Part shown: positions 1 through 12,589 of the stretch, in pieces
How positions within the stretch are numbered: position 1 is the first letter of the stretch
How the letters are laid out: every line of letters begins with the position of its first letter
NCBI RefSeq assembly: GCF_905171765.1
Contig: NC_053389.1
Location: forward strand, 786,944,254 to 787,008,253
Source of the DNA: Bufo bufo
Lineage: Eukaryota > Chordata > Amphibia > Anura > Bufonidae
Direction: 5' to 3'
DNA: 64,000 nucleotides
The notes under the pieces: generated by a model
What the model was told of the DNA's origin: nothing
Databases searched by the model: none
What the model saw: the letters and a program-made list of their open reading frames with translations, nothing else
Made by a program: the position numbers and the translations under genes

Positions 1-253
1 AAAAACTGCTACCTCTGCCTTACGATTGGAGCCACTGCAGAACAATTGTGGGTCTCTGATTGGTTACCATGACAGCCTGGGGCCTGCGGAATATTCCCAA
101 GCCTTTCATGGTTAACCACCTGTTTAGCTGTGCACAAGGCACAACCAGAATCCCATAGTCCAAGGCACATGTCAAAATCCCATAGACCATAGTAGTTCTC
201 TATTATGGTCTATGGGATGGGCAATCAGAAGATTGCAGGTTTTAGGCTACTTT
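1..253. other. no recognisable feature
   Basis: I see no open frame, repeat end or RNA gene. There is one local inverted repeat around 170-220 (CCCATAGACCATA and TATGGTCTATGGG), of the kind found at the ends of small MITEs, but I could not place both ends of an element. Confidence 0.4.
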
Positions 254-455
254 AATACTAGTGTTTTTACTGGATCCGGCAGGGCTCTGCAAAAACACTT
301 CCGTTACTGATAATACAATGGAACAGAATGCTTTTTGGAGCACTCCGTTCTGTTCAGTCATGTTTTGTCCCTATTGACAATGAATGGGGACAAAATGGAA
401 GCGTTTTTATCTGGTATTGAGATCCCATGACGGATCTCAATACTGAAAAATAAAG
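254..455 (-). mobile_element. decayed copy of the CACTAGCG-type MITE
   Basis: This stretch reads as a diverged reverse-orientation copy of the element at 35494-35952. Shared blocks in the same order are GGATCCGGCAGGG, CTTCCGTTACTGATAATACAA, the GTTCTG/CAGAAC block, and GTATTGAGATCC at the far end. Terminal repeats are eroded (ACTAGTGTTT on the left). It is nonautonomous with no coding capacity; the superfamily is not clear. Confidence 0.55.
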
Positions 456-1090
456 GAGCTAAAAGTTATTATGTAAAAAAAATGTAAAAAAAAATATCAA
501 AATCACCCCCCTTTCCTAATTTTACATATAAAAATAAACAATAAAAAATAAACATAACAGGTATCGCCGCATCTGAAAATGTCGGAACTATTAAAATATA
601 AAAATATTTTCTGTGCTGTGTATGTCATAATGAAAAAAAAAATAAAGGCACACGATTCAGTATTTTTTTGTCACCTTGTCCCCCCAGAAATAAAAATTGA
701 ATAACCGTGATCAAAAAGTCATACATACCAGAAAAATTGAACCAATAAAAGCTACAGTTTTGCAAAAAACAAACCTTAATACAGCTCTGTGGACAGAACT
801 TTAAAAAAGTTATGGCTGTCATAAATTAACGATGCAAAGCAAATTTCGATTGAAAATATTTATTTTTTAAAGATTTAAAAAAAATTATGCAAAACAAAAA
901 CTGTACAAATCTGGTATCGCCGTTATCTGTGACCCGCATAATACGTCATATTATTTTTAGCACAACGTGAATGCTGTACTTTCAAAAAACCTTGGTGGAA
1001 TTGGGGATTTTTTTTCAGTTTCACCCCACAAATTTATTTACCGTTTTCCAATACAAAATGCTGTAAACTGTATTTTTTGCCCATGAGAAG
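456..1090. repeat. AT-rich dispersed repeat, no coding sequence
   Basis: Strongly AT-rich, with poly-A and poly-T runs and phrases such as GGTATCGCCG that recur in the TTAA-type elements of this window (compare the GCGATACC blocks near 12650 and 13360). I read it as a fragment of a nonautonomous DNA transposon, but no terminus is visible. The short open frame at 625-822 on the minus strand is low-complexity and I do not take it as a gene. Confidence 0.35.
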
Positions 1091-1977
1091 CACCTTGTTT
1101 TTTCAGGAGTAAAATAAGAAAAAAAAAATTTTTTCATTAGACCTCAGATCAGACCCCCAATGTTAATCAGACCTCAGCTCAGAGCCCCAATCAACCCCCC
1201 CATGTTAATAAGACCCCCAATATTAATAAGACCCCAGTGAGACCTCAGCTCAAACCCCCAATGTTAAAAAGACACCCATTCAGACCTCAGATCAGAGCGC
1301 CAATGTGAATAAAACCCCCCATTCAGACCTCAGACCCCATTCAGACCTCAGATCAGAGCGCCAATGTGACTCAAACCCCCAATGTTAATGACTAGGGATG
1401 AGCGAATCGACTTCCGATGAAACATCCGAAGTCGATTCGCATAAATCTTTGTTCTAATACTGTACGGAGCAGGAGCTCCGTGCAGTATTAGAATGTATTG
1501 GCTCCGATGAGCCGAAGGTTTTGCTTCGCGCATTAACTTCATAAATTAATTTGTACTGTAAAAAAAAACATTTCCTGAACTCAGGTTCGGTTCAAAGGTA
1601 CCACTTGCAAAACCTTCGGCTCATCGGAGCCAATACATTCTAATACTGCACGGAGATAACTTTGGCTCATCAGAGCCAATACATTCTAATACTGCACGAA
1701 GGGCTCGCTCCGTACAGTATTGAAACGAAGTTTTATGCGAATTGACTCGCTCATCCTTATTAATGACCTTCAATCAGACCTCAGTTCAGACCCCCATGCT
1801 CATAGCAGACACATAAAAAAAAAATCTACTCATCTCTCCTGCTACGGCTGCCGCTCCTAACGTCCATCTTTCCTCTTGTTCTTCCTATTAGTATTCATCC
1901 CATAAGACGCACTGACATTTTCTCCCTACTTTGAGGGGGGGAAAGTGCATGTTAAAGGGCGCAAAATACGATAAATG
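1091..1977. mobile_element. diverged copy of the ATAAGACGCAC-type MITE, host of a nested MITE
   Basis: The inner part (1140-1390) is a degenerate tandem array of CAGACCTCAGATCAGA-type units like those inside the element at 3581-4678. The right end (1909-1977: CATAAGACGCACTGACATTTT, then AAGTGCATGTTAAAGGGC, then AAAATACG) matches that element's right end. It is interrupted at about 1393-1761 by another MITE. The left terminus is not clear. Confidence 0.5.
1393..1761. mobile_element. GGATGAGCGAAT-type MITE
   Basis: The ends are inverted: GGATGAGCGAATCGACTTC on the left and GAATTGACTCGCTCATCC on the right. Inside are inverted copies of a block containing CAAAACCTTCGGCTCATCGG and ATACATTCTAATACTG, so the element can fold back on itself. 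The GATGAGCGAATC end resembles the outer sequence of the hAT element near 33930-33962, so it may be a derivative of that family; this is inference. Confidence 0.6.
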
Positions 1978-2222
1978 GTGCCATTAAAAATACATCTTGT
2001 CCTGCAAAAAATAAGTGCTCATATAGATACGCGAATGGAAATTTACAAAACGTATGGCTCTTGTAATAGGGGGAGGAAAAATAAGAAAATGGGTTTTATC
2101 TTCAAGGGGTTAAAGAAATGAGAAGGAATTATTATTTTTCTGTATATTTTATGTTACTTTTACTTTATATTATGTTATTATTGCACTAGTCCACCAGTCC
2201 ATATAACCCAATTGCATTTAGT

Positions 2223-2745
2223 TTAAAGGGAACCTGTCACCTGCAAAGCGCATATTAAACCGACCACAGTACCTTACAGTATCCCCCAGTGTGTTGCTAA
2301 TCATGTTTTGCTTTCCTCTTTGTGTTTCTTTATAATTGTTAAAAACGCAGTTTTAATGTCGGTTGGCGCTGTCTCCGAGTCAGGCTTGAAGTCATGCTGC
2401 TGTGATGCCGGTATCGCGCTCTTCTAGCACATGCGCGGTACGCTGCCTGTTACAGCGCGATCCTCACTCACCCGCCTGCATTTTGCTGACTGCGGATGCG
2501 CTAGAAGAGCTTGATCCCGTCATCACGGCATCATGTCCATCTAATTGTAGAGAGGAGGGGTAAGGGGCGGGCTTAGCTTTACTTGAAGCAAGGAGGCCGC
2601 TGCCCCCTTGACTTCAAGCCTGAGTCGGAGACAGCGCCAACCGAACAAAGAGGAAAGAAAAACATGATTAGCAACACACTGGGGGATACTGTAAGGTACT
2701 GTGGTCGGTTTAATATGCGTTTTGCAGGTGACAGGTTCCCTTTAA
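2223..2745. mobile_element. foldback MITE with TTTAAAGGGAACCTGTCACC ends
   Basis: Long inverted arms: the left 180 bases (TTTAAAGGGAACCTGTCACC, through CCGACCACAGTACC, to GGCGCTGTCTCCGAG) recur in reverse complement at the right (CTCGGAGACAGCGCC-type block to GGTGACAGGTTCCCTTTAA). The centre is GC-rich and carries a second inverted pair (GCGCTCTTCTAGC / GCTAGAAGAGC). The overlapping open frames here are by-products of the palindrome. Confidence 0.75.
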
Positions 2746-2749
2746 GGGT

Positions 2750-2990
2750 GCATTCACACGACCGTATAAATGGATCCGCATCTGTTCTGCAGTTTTGGGG
2801 TGCGGACCCATTCATTTCAATGGGGCCACAAAAGATGCGGACAGCACACATTGTTCCGTTCTGCAGCCCCGCAAAAAAGATAGAGCATGTTTTATTCTTG
2901 TCCATATCCGCGGACAAGAATAGGCATTCTCTATATAGCGCTGACCATGTGCGGTCCGCAGAACACTTACGGTCGTATGAATATAGCCTA
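2750..2990. mobile_element. MITE with TTCACACGACCGTA ends
   Basis: Starts GCATTCACACGACCGTA and ends TACGGTCGTATGAATA, an inverted terminal pair of about 15 bases. Inner sequence is rich in GCGGACC/GGTCCGC blocks. It abuts the preceding foldback element. The copy at 37813-38129 has similar inner words but different ends. Confidence 0.6.
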
Positions 2991-3578
2991 AATGTGATAT
3001 AAAACCTAACCTATCAGAGGGCAATAATTACAGTAATTTTGATACCTGTAGGAATGAAAGTCATGATCAATGCTTTCAATATATGTTAAATTTAGATGTT
3101 ACAATTCAGATGTATTGAAGAGCCAGGCCATACTGTGTTCACTGGTGTACGCACATTTTCCCTGTTGGCTGCAAAACCTATTGGCATTAAGAAACGCTTA
3201 GGGAAGTAATAAGTTCCCTCAAATAAATACAATAGTCTACTTGAAGTTGAAAATCTGTATTCCATATTCAGTCTTGTGTGGTGAAAGAGAATTAAAGGAA
3301 CACGCCATGAAAATTGATTTACTATCTTATGCCTAGTGCAGGAACTAATGGGGTAGTGCATGATGAAAGAAAAGTCATTGCACAATATCTATGGTAGACT
3401 CAAATGGCTTTTCGAGTGGTTTGTTATTCTTTGGCTCCTTCCCTTCCATGACACATAAAAGCTAGTTAGACATTATGGATTTCTCAGGAAACCCTGTTAC
3501 CTTGACATGGCAATTACTGGCTTCTCTTCAATAAGGAAGGTAGTGCTAATTGTTTCTGTATCATTTACCAGTAGCAAG
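2991..3578. other. no recognisable feature
   Basis: Ordinary-complexity AT-rich DNA with no convincing coding frame, terminal repeat or RNA gene. The open frame at 3092-3385 on the minus strand has no recognisable protein family. Confidence 0.4.
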
Positions 3579-3580
3579 TA

Positions 3581-4678
3581 CCATATTTTTCGCTTTATAA
3601 GATGCACCAGATGATAAGACGCACCCCAGGTTTTAGAGGAGGAAAATAAGAAAAAAATATTTTTCATCAGACCTCATATCAGATCAGAAACCCATAAATA
3701 TCAGGACATCACATCAGACCCTCATATCAGGACATTACATCAGACCCCCATATCAGGACATCACATCAGACCCCCATCAAAACTTAGATCAGCTCTCAAT
3801 GTCAGACCCCCATCAGACCTCAGATCAGCCCTTAATGTCAGACCCCTATCAGACTTCAGATGAGCCCTTAATGTCAGACCCCCATCAAAACTTAGATCAG
3901 CTCTCAATGTCAGACCCCCATCAGACCTCAGATCACCCCTTAATGTCAGACCCCTATCAGACTTCAGATGAGCCCTTAATGTCAGACCCCCATCAAAACT
4001 TAGATCAGCTCTCAATGTCAGACCCCCATCAGACCTCAGATCAGCCCTTAATGTCAGACCCCTATCAGACTTCAGATGAGCCCTTAATGTCAGACCCCCA
4101 TCAAAACTCAGATCAGCTCTCAATGTCAGACCCCCATCAGACCTCAGATCAGCCCTCAATGTCAGAACCCCATCAGACCTTATATCAGCCCTTTATTTCA
4201 GACCTCAGATCAGCCATCAATGTTAGACCCCCTTCAGACCTCAGATCAGTCCTCAATGTCAGATCCCCCCAATCAGATTTCCTTGCTAGAACACCCTTAG
4301 ATCAGAATAAAATATAAAAAACTCCTCTTACCTCTCCTGCGTCGCCGCTTCTCTCCACCTCCGGTAGAAGTCGCGCTCCCCTATCTTCCCTGTCACGTGC
4401 TACACTGTCACCAGACTGCATGCAGCGTCAGGTGGGTCACAGTGCGTGCACTACATCCTGACACTGTACTCGGTCAGGACAGTGCAGCGCCGGCCCCAGG
4501 AAGGAAGACGAGGAAGGGTGAGTACCAGCACTTCACTCCATGCTCTCAGAACCTATTACATACTAGTGAGCGCTTGCATAATAGAAGCGCTCACTAGTAT
4601 TCACTTTATAAGACCCATGACCATTTCCCCCCCACTTTTAAGAGGAAAAAAGTGCATCTTATAAAGCAAAAAATACGG
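3581..4678. mobile_element. TA-flanked nonautonomous DNA transposon, 1.1 kb
   Basis: Terminal inverted repeats are CCATATTTTTCGCTTTATAA on the left and, read outward from the right, CCGTATTTTTTGCTTTATAA. Both are flanked by TA (3579-3580 and 4679-4680), which suggests TA target duplication as in Tc1/mariner relatives. Inside are the subterminal phrase GATGCACCAGATGATAAGACGC, a 36-bp minisatellite (3780-4200) and a GC-rich right half. There is no transposase. A diverged relative lies at 1091-1977. Confidence 0.7.
3780..4200. repeat. 36-bp minisatellite arranged in 108-bp triplets
   Basis: About eleven tandem 36-base units, each like TCAGACCCCCATCAGACCTC followed by AGATCAGCCCTTAATG. Three unit variants follow one another in fixed order (CATCAGACCTC, TATCAGACTTC, CATCAAAACTTAG), giving a 108-base higher-order repeat. 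Since 36 is a multiple of three, both strands stay open and yield 12-residue repeat peptides; I do not read these as proteins. Confidence 0.85.
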
Positions 4679-4844
4679 TAGGTGAGCAGTACAAATGGTG
4701 CCTATATCACTTGCTAGGAGAGACTAGGAAAGAGTACTATCTCTGCCTACATCATTTACTGAGGGAGACAGGAAGGCAATTCTATCTATGCGTATGCCCT
4801 ATTAGGACATATGAATATCACCCTTCTATCAGCCAACGTGGAGA

Positions 4845-6480
4845 GCCTCACTGACGCGTCTTTACACATTCATTCGAAGGGGCTTGTAACGGCGGCTGCT
4901 GTGCGCCGCTGTTCCCCTGCTTACCGCCGCGGTCCAGGGCGCCGTGTTCAGCGGTGATCTGCGGCCGGTGCTTCCCATTTACAGCTGCAGTCCTGGGCTC
5001 TGTTTGTGTGGGTCCTGTTGTTCTGGGATCCGCTCCAGAGTTTGCTCTCAGCCCTGGCCACAGCATGCTTGATGCTTGTTTCCTGCAGCATTTCCTTAAG
5101 GGCCGGCGCGTCACTTCCTGGGCTTTATGGGTTAGGTCATGTGACCTTGCTGACCTATCCTAGCCCTCCTGCGCATATATAAGTGGCTCAGCCCCCTTCC
5201 CAGATCCCTCAGTGTTAAGGTCCTTGTGTTCTGCTAAGGTTCCTGTTTTCCGCTAGTGTTCCTGACTCATATCTGTATTCCTGGATACTGCTACCTGTTA
5301 GATCCCTATTTGCTTGCCTTGACTCTCCTGTTGCCTACTCGGATTGCCTGACCTGTACCTGTGCCACCTGCCCTGACCGTTTGCCTGTCTGACTACACCT
5401 CTGCTTTATCCTTTGGTCCTACACCTCTGGTACCTTTCTCAGGTAAAACCAAAAAAGGGGGTCAGTCAGCACACCAAACCGCAGGAGCACATTGCTATGG
5501 CAAGGAACAACATGAAAAGACGAAAACATGCAATGCGACAATTCACTGCAATATAGAGTACAAAATTGCATAAAAATTACAAGTGCTACACTATAAGTGA
5601 GAGATACTTGGCAAATCGTTTTATACAAAATAATCTGAGCCCGTCTGCCGAACGTCAAGGCAATCTCTATTAGACGGGTTCCTGCGCTAAATTCTACCTG
5701 TTAGGCGCCAAGACGGCTACCATACACTTCAGGGAGTGTAGGTTACACAGCAGGCCCACTCCACAACACCACCGCCGTTAATGGATACCAAGGGCTGCAG
5801 TGAGAGTCCACAAACTATCTCACTCCTGGTGCCATGGCTTCAGTGAGTGAAGGGGAGCAGGCCTGGCTATGTACTGACACTAATTAAAATCAGCCTGTAG
5901 GGCAGACAGGGTGGTCAGGAGTGCATGACTGGGGAGGCAGCCACACCTCCAGTACAAACTGCAAAGAAAAACCAAAAAAGGGGGTCAGTCAGCACACCAA
6001 ACCGCAGGAGCACATTGCTATGGCAAGGAACAACATGAAAAGACGAAAACATGCAATGTGACAATTCACTGCAATATAGAGTACAAAATTGCATAAAAAT
6101 TACAAGTGCTACACTATAAGTGAGAGATACTTGGCAAATCGTTTTGTACAAAATAATCTGAGTCCGTCTGCCGAATGTCAAGGCAATCTCTATTAGACGA
6201 GTTCCTACGCTAAATTCTACCTGTTAGGCGCCTAACAGGTAGAATTTAGCGTAGGAACCCGTCTAATAGAGATTGCCTTTCTCAGGTACCTCCTTATCCG
6301 CCTGGACCAGCTGCCTCGTGTGCTTATCCTCCTAAAGAGGTAGCGACCTGGTGTTCCACTCAGGAAAGTCTATCCCCACCGTCTGGGGTACTGTGAAGAT
6401 CCAGGGGTTCACTTAGACAACGTCCTTAGTGGAGGTAGGACACGTGGCACAGTGGGTTCACATCCGCTGGTTCGTGACAG
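4845..6480 (+). mobile_element. gypsy-like LTR, probably solo, with an 830-bp insert
   Basis: Reads like a long-terminal-repeat promoter region: GC-rich upstream part, a TATA-like CATATATAAG at about 5174-5183, then a pyrimidine-rich transcribed leader of short CCTG-containing phrases. The sequence resumes after the insert at 6276 and ends near TGGTTCGTGACA (about 6468-6479). The LTR reading rests on layout and promoter features. I see no adjoining gag or pol, so a solo LTR is most likely. Assignment to Ty3/gypsy is tentative. Confidence 0.45.
5446..6275 (+). mobile_element. PLE-like insert: two direct repeats, inverted tail, 13-bp target duplication
   Basis: The insert is bracketed by CCTTTCTCAGGTA at 5433-5445 and 6276-6288, a perfect 13-base duplication. 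It holds two near-identical direct copies of about 263 bases (5445-5709 and 5967-6232), offset by 522-523. The second copy runs straight into its own reverse complement (6231-6275) through the palindrome GTTAGGCGCCTAAC. Direct repeats plus a short inverted copy plus a target duplication of this length fit Penelope-like pseudo-LTRs; there is no reverse transcriptase. Confidence 0.6.
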
Positions 6481-6670
6481 GGCTCCATGTAATACCACAT
6501 ACAATCTCTATCAGCTGTTGCAGGGTAGACGTGTGGTAAGTCGCATCTTCCTGGGTCGGCATCCTTTTACAAAAGAGGTTGCATTGTTTAACTTGAGGCT
6601 TAATTCGATTGTCTCACTTCAGCAAATGGTATTTATCATGTAGACAGAGTTAACACAAAGCACTTACTAA
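6481..6670. other. no recognisable feature
   Basis: May be the internal side of the LTR at 4845-6480, but no gag-like frame is visible. Confidence 0.3.
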
Positions 6671-6675
6671 TGTAT

Positions 6676-6990
6676 TATGATTGTCCATATTGTTTCCTTT
6701 GCTGGCTAGACTCCTTTTTCTATCGCATTATACACTGCTTGTTTCCATGTTTTCAACCACCCTTCAAGCCAGCATTGGTGGCCGCTGCTTGCACACTATA
6801 GGAAAAGGCGAGCGCCTATGTGTGCTCCTATGGTCCCCGCCACCAAAGGGGCCAGTGCTTTTTTCTATAGTGTGCAAGCATGGCCACTGATGCTGGTTTG
6901 CAGGGTGGTCGTAACCATGGAAATGAGAAGTGTATAATGTGATGGAAAAATTGGTCTAGCCAGCAAAGGGAGCAATCACATTACATATGT
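6676..6990. mobile_element. foldback MITE
   Basis: Inverted arms: TTTGCTGGCTAGAC near 6698-6711 pairs with GTCTAGCCAGCAAA near 6955-6968, and GCTTGCACACTATAG (6788-6802) pairs with CTATAGTGTGCAAGC (6866-6880). Intervening blocks also pair (GGTGGCCGC...). Nonautonomous; no target duplication identified. Confidence 0.6.
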
Positions 6991-8553
6991 GCCTTGTATT
7001 AACATTCTCTACATTATAAATGCCACTTGCTGAAGTCAGACAACCCGTTTTAAGCATCAGTAACTTATCATAAAACTTGATCATAGAGACATATCAAAAG
7101 TTGTGACCAGTGGGGATCTGAGTGCTAAGACCCCCACCGATCCCTAGAATAAAAGGAGAAGAAGCAAAAGTATATTGCGCTCTTTCTCCTTACTGCTGAG
7201 GATGGAATTGAGACGGGCCCCGTAGACCTCTATGGAGACCGCCTCGTGCAGCGAGGAGAGCGAGCACGAAATACGCGTGCTTCTCTCCCCTCGTTCTAGG
7301 GATCACTCTAGTGACACTTTAAAGGTTAAAAAAATGATACTTTCACAGTGCTCTTAGATGTTCATGTGTAGTAATTTTATGGATCTATTTGTGCTGATGA
7401 CCTCTCTAATTTATTATAGCATTTATATCACCACTGTAACGTAAAAAGGTTTCAAATTTTGGTACATATCATGTTTACAGCAAAATGAAGCGACTTTTCC
7501 CCCTTCACTTTTCAGAACTGGTGAGAAAAAGGGGTGTGACAAGGGTGGGAGTGGGTGGGGCCAGCAGGCTCGGCACATTTATCTGCATTCATGCCAGTTT
7601 TCTGGTGGGAATTAAGACAGAAATCTACAGCAGCTAGGAGCCTACTGTAGATTTTAGACTGCCGTATGGCCAGCGGAAGGATGCACCAAATCTATGAGAG
7701 GCCTGCACCTCTGCATAAATTTGGCACATCCACCAGCTGCACAGGGAGAATCAAGACTGGTGATGAAAACACACTGATTTTGATAAATGTCCCCCAAACT
7801 TTCTATCATTGTCTGCCATGTTACATATCCAGTGGGGCTTCAATCCAGTCACCAATCACTATCATTATAAGTCTGCTACCTCACATTACCTTTACACTCC
7901 TTCCACCCCCTACTCTTCTATTGGTATACTTCTGTGATCTTATGTCTGTCACATAGCAGAGAGAAAGAGAGAGACTGCTTCAATTGGCGCCAATGCTGCT
8001 GCTGTATGAGAGGGCTTTATTAGCTAGCAAGTTGCCTCTACTGAGACAGCTTGCAATTCCCTGTTTGGGTAAGATATCCACATTAATTTAGCTGTATCTT
8101 TCTCTCTCGGCGGAGAGCAAGTAAAGGGCTACAGTAAGATCTCTCAGCAGGGAGTGAGTAAAGTGCTGAATTAATTAAAGTCTCTTCTTTTTCTGTACCT
8201 CACTAAATGGAGTTTACAGCCTAAATATTGCTAAAAAAAAAAAAAGTAAAGCACTCATTTTTTATTTTAGATTAAAAACTTGAATTAACTCACCGAGGTG
8301 CATATCTTAGAAAGTTTTTAAGTGGCTCACTTGAAAAATGCTTTGACAGGGTATTTATTCTTTTTTATTTATATGTTAGCAGTTAGATTACCCTGAGCTA
8401 ATAATGTATGTGTTACCAAACAATAATAAAAATCCAAAAACCCAACAGGTTGTAAAAACATGAAGCTAATGAGGCAAGAAGCAATAATACAATTACAAAA
8501 CATGTCAATGAACCCATACCTGTTTTAATGAGGATGGATAAGCTCCACTTACA
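6991..8553. other. no recognisable gene; AT-rich DNA
   Basis: 1.5 kb with no convincing coding frame, terminal repeat or RNA gene. It contains a short purine run (AGAGAGAAAGAGAGAGA around 7960) and an A-run near 8230. The open frame at 7666-7956 has no recognisable family. Confidence 0.4.
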
Positions 8554-8774
8554 TACAGTTGTTTTCAAAATTATTCAACCCCCACTGAAATTGAGTGTTT
8601 TGGCCAGTTTGACATTGATTTTGAGCATTTCAGTCATCTTGTTTACAATTAAATCAAAGAGGCACTTGTAAGTCAGACAAATAGAACATAACATTTATAA
8701 TGAAATAACCACAAATGTCTTTTCTGTGCTCACATCATTATCAGTTTTATTCAACCCCCAAGTGACATTCAATC

Positions 8775-9821
<1,047 letters not shown>

Positions 9822-10475
9822 CTAGAAGGAGCTGAGTATCACAGTCCTTTTAAATCTGCCTAATTGGTGCTTATTATGCTTGATTGCTGCTCCTTGACAT
9901 CCACAGGTGTTTTCAATACCTGATCAAAAACACTTGAATGAACCTCTGTTCTTAAGAGTGGTAGTCTTTAACCCCTTCAGGACCGGGCTCATTTTCACCT
10001 TAAGGACCAGGCCATTTTTTGGAAATCTGACCAGTGTCACTTTAAGTGCTAATAACTTTAAAACGCTTTGACTTATCCAGGCCATTCTGAGATTGTTTTT
10101 TCATCACATATTGTACTTCATGACACTGGTAAAATGAAGTCAAAAAAATTATTTTTTTTGCACAAAAAAATACCTAATTTACCAAAAATTTTGAAAAATT
10201 AGCAAATTTCAAAGTTTCAGTTTCTCTACTTCTGTAATACATAGTAATACCCCAAAAAATTGTGATGACTTTACATTCCCCATATGTCTACTTCATGCTT
10301 GAATTATTTTGGGAATGATATTTTATTTTTTGGGGATGTTATAAGGCTTAGAAGTTTAGAAGCAAATCTTGAAATTTTTCCGAAATTTACAAAAACTCAA
10401 TTTTTAGGGACCAGTTCAGGTCTGAAGTCACTTTGCGAGGCTTACATAATAGAAACCACCCAAAAATGACCCCAT

Positions 10476-12060
10476 CTAAGAAACTACACCCCTCAAGGTA
10501 TTCAAAACTGATTTTGCATACATTGTTAACCCTTTAGGTGTTGCACAAGAGTTATTGGCAAATGGGGAGGAAATTTGAGAATTTCATTTTTTTGTCTAAT
10601 TTTTCATTTTAACCCATTTTTTCCACTAACAAAGCAAGGGTTAACAGCAAAACAAGACTGTATCTTTATTGCCCTGACTCTGCCGTTTACAGAAACACCC
10701 AATATGTGTCCGTAAACTACTGTACGGCCACACAGCGGGGCGTAGAGTGAAAGGTGCGCCGTTTGGTTTTTGGAAGGCTGATTTTTATGGACTGGTTTAT
10801 TTACACCATGTCCCATTTGAAGCCCCCTGATGCACCCCTAGAGTAGAAACTCCCTAAAAGTGACCCCATCTAAGAAACTACACCCCTCAAGGTATTCAAA
10901 ACTGATTTTACATACGTCATTAACCCTTTAGGTGTTGCACAAGAGTTATTGGCAAATGGAGATGAAATTTGAGAATTTCATTTTTTTGCCTAATTTTCAA
11001 TTTTAACCCATTTTTTCCACTAACAAAGCAAGGGTTAACAGCAAAACAAGACTGTATCTTTATTGCCCTGACTCTGCCGTTTACAGAAACACCCAATATG
11101 TGTCCGTAAACTACTGTATGGCCACACAGCGGGGCGTAGAGTGAAAGGTGCGCCGTTTGGTTTCTGGAGTGCTAATTTTGCTGGACTGTTTTTTTTACAC
11201 CATGTCCCATTTGAAGCCCCCCTGATGCACCCCTAGAGTAGAAACTCCATAAAAGTGACCCCATCTAAGAAACTACACCCCTCAAGGTATTCAAAACTGA
11301 TTTTACAAACTTTGTTAACCCTTTAGGTGTTGCACAAGATTTAATGGAAAATAGAGACACAATTTCAAAATTTCACATTTTTGGCAGATTTTCCATTTTA
11401 ATATTTTTTTTCCAGTTACAAAGCAAGGGTTAACAGCCAAACAAAACTCATTATTTATGGCCCTGATTCTGTAGTTTACAGAAACACCCCATATGTGGTC
11501 GTAAACCGGTGTACGGGCACACGGCAGGGCGCAGAAGGAAAGGAATGCCATACGGTTTTTGGAAGGCAGGTTTTGCTGGACTGTTTTTTTTGACACCATG
11601 TCCCATTTGAAGCCCCCCTGATGCACCTCTAGAGTAGAAACTCCATAAAAGTGACGCCATCTAAGAAACTACACCCCTCAAGGTATTCAAAACTGATTTT
11701 ACAAACGTTGTTAACCCTTTAGGTGTTCCACAAGAATAAATGGAAAATAGAGATTAAATTTCAAAATTTCACTTTTTCGGCAGATTTTCCATTTTAATAT
11801 TTTTTTTCCAGTAACAAAGCAAGGGTTAACAGCCAAACAATACTCTTTATTTATGGCCCTGATTCTGTAGTTTACAGAAACACCCCATATGTGGTCGTAA
11901 ACTGTTGTACAGGCACACGGCAGGGCGCAGAAGGAAAGGAACACCATATGGTTTCTGGAAGGCAGATTTTGCTGGATTGTTTTTAGACACCATGTCCCAT
12001 TTAAAGCCCCCTGATGCACCCCTAGGTTAGAAACTCCAAAAAAGTGGCCCCATTTTGGAA
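10476..12060. repeat. tandem array, about 395-bp units, four copies
   Basis: The landmark CTAAGAAACTACACCCCTCA recurs at 10476, 10870, 11275 and 11661 (spacings 394, 405, 386). Each unit also carries GTTAACCCTTTAGGTGTT, CAAAGCAAGGGTTAACAG, CCGTAAACT-type and CACCATGTCCCATTTGAAGC blocks. A partial unit in opposite orientation follows at about 12170-12530. The open frames across these units repeat because the units repeat, and are not genes. Confidence 0.85.
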
Positions 12061-12169
12061 ACTACGGGATAAGGTGGCAGTTTTGTTGGTACTATTTTAG
12101 GGTACATATGATTTTTGGTTGCTCTATATTACACTTTTTTGTGAGGCAAAGTAACAAAAAATAGAAATT

Positions 12170-12530
12170 CAGAAATTTCATCTCCATTTGCCATTAACTC
12201 TTGTGGAACACTTAAAGGGTTAACAAAGTTTGTAAAATCAGTTTTGAATACCTTGAGGGGTGTAGTTTCCAAAATGGGGTCATTTTTTGGAGTTTATACT
12301 CTAGGGGTGCATCGGGGGGGCTTCAAATGGGACATGGTGTCAAAAAAACAGTCCAGCAAAAACTGCCTTCCAAAAACCATATGGCGCTCCTTTCCTTCTG
12401 CGCCCTGCCGTGTGGCCATACAGCAGTTTACGACCACATATGGGGCATTTCTATAAACTAAAGAATTAGGGCAATAAATATTGAGTTTTGTTTGGCTGTT
12501 AACCCTTGCTTTGTTATGGGAAAAAATGAA
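12170..12530. repeat. inverted partial unit of the 395-bp array
   Basis: Contains the reverse complement of the array landmarks: TTAACAAAGTTTGTAAAATC, TACCTTGAGGGGTGTAGTTT, CTTCAAATGGGACATGGTGT and CTGTTAACCCTTGCTTTG. Together with the preceding array it can form a stem of several hundred bases. Confidence 0.8.
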
Positions 12531-12589
12531 TTAAAATGGAAAATTTGCCAAAAAATAGCTGTCTTGGCACTGTTTTTATTTTTTATTAT

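Noticed and set aside
3761..4317. Open frames of 132 and 172 codons with 12-residue repeats
   Set aside because: By-product of the 36-base minisatellite inside a MITE.
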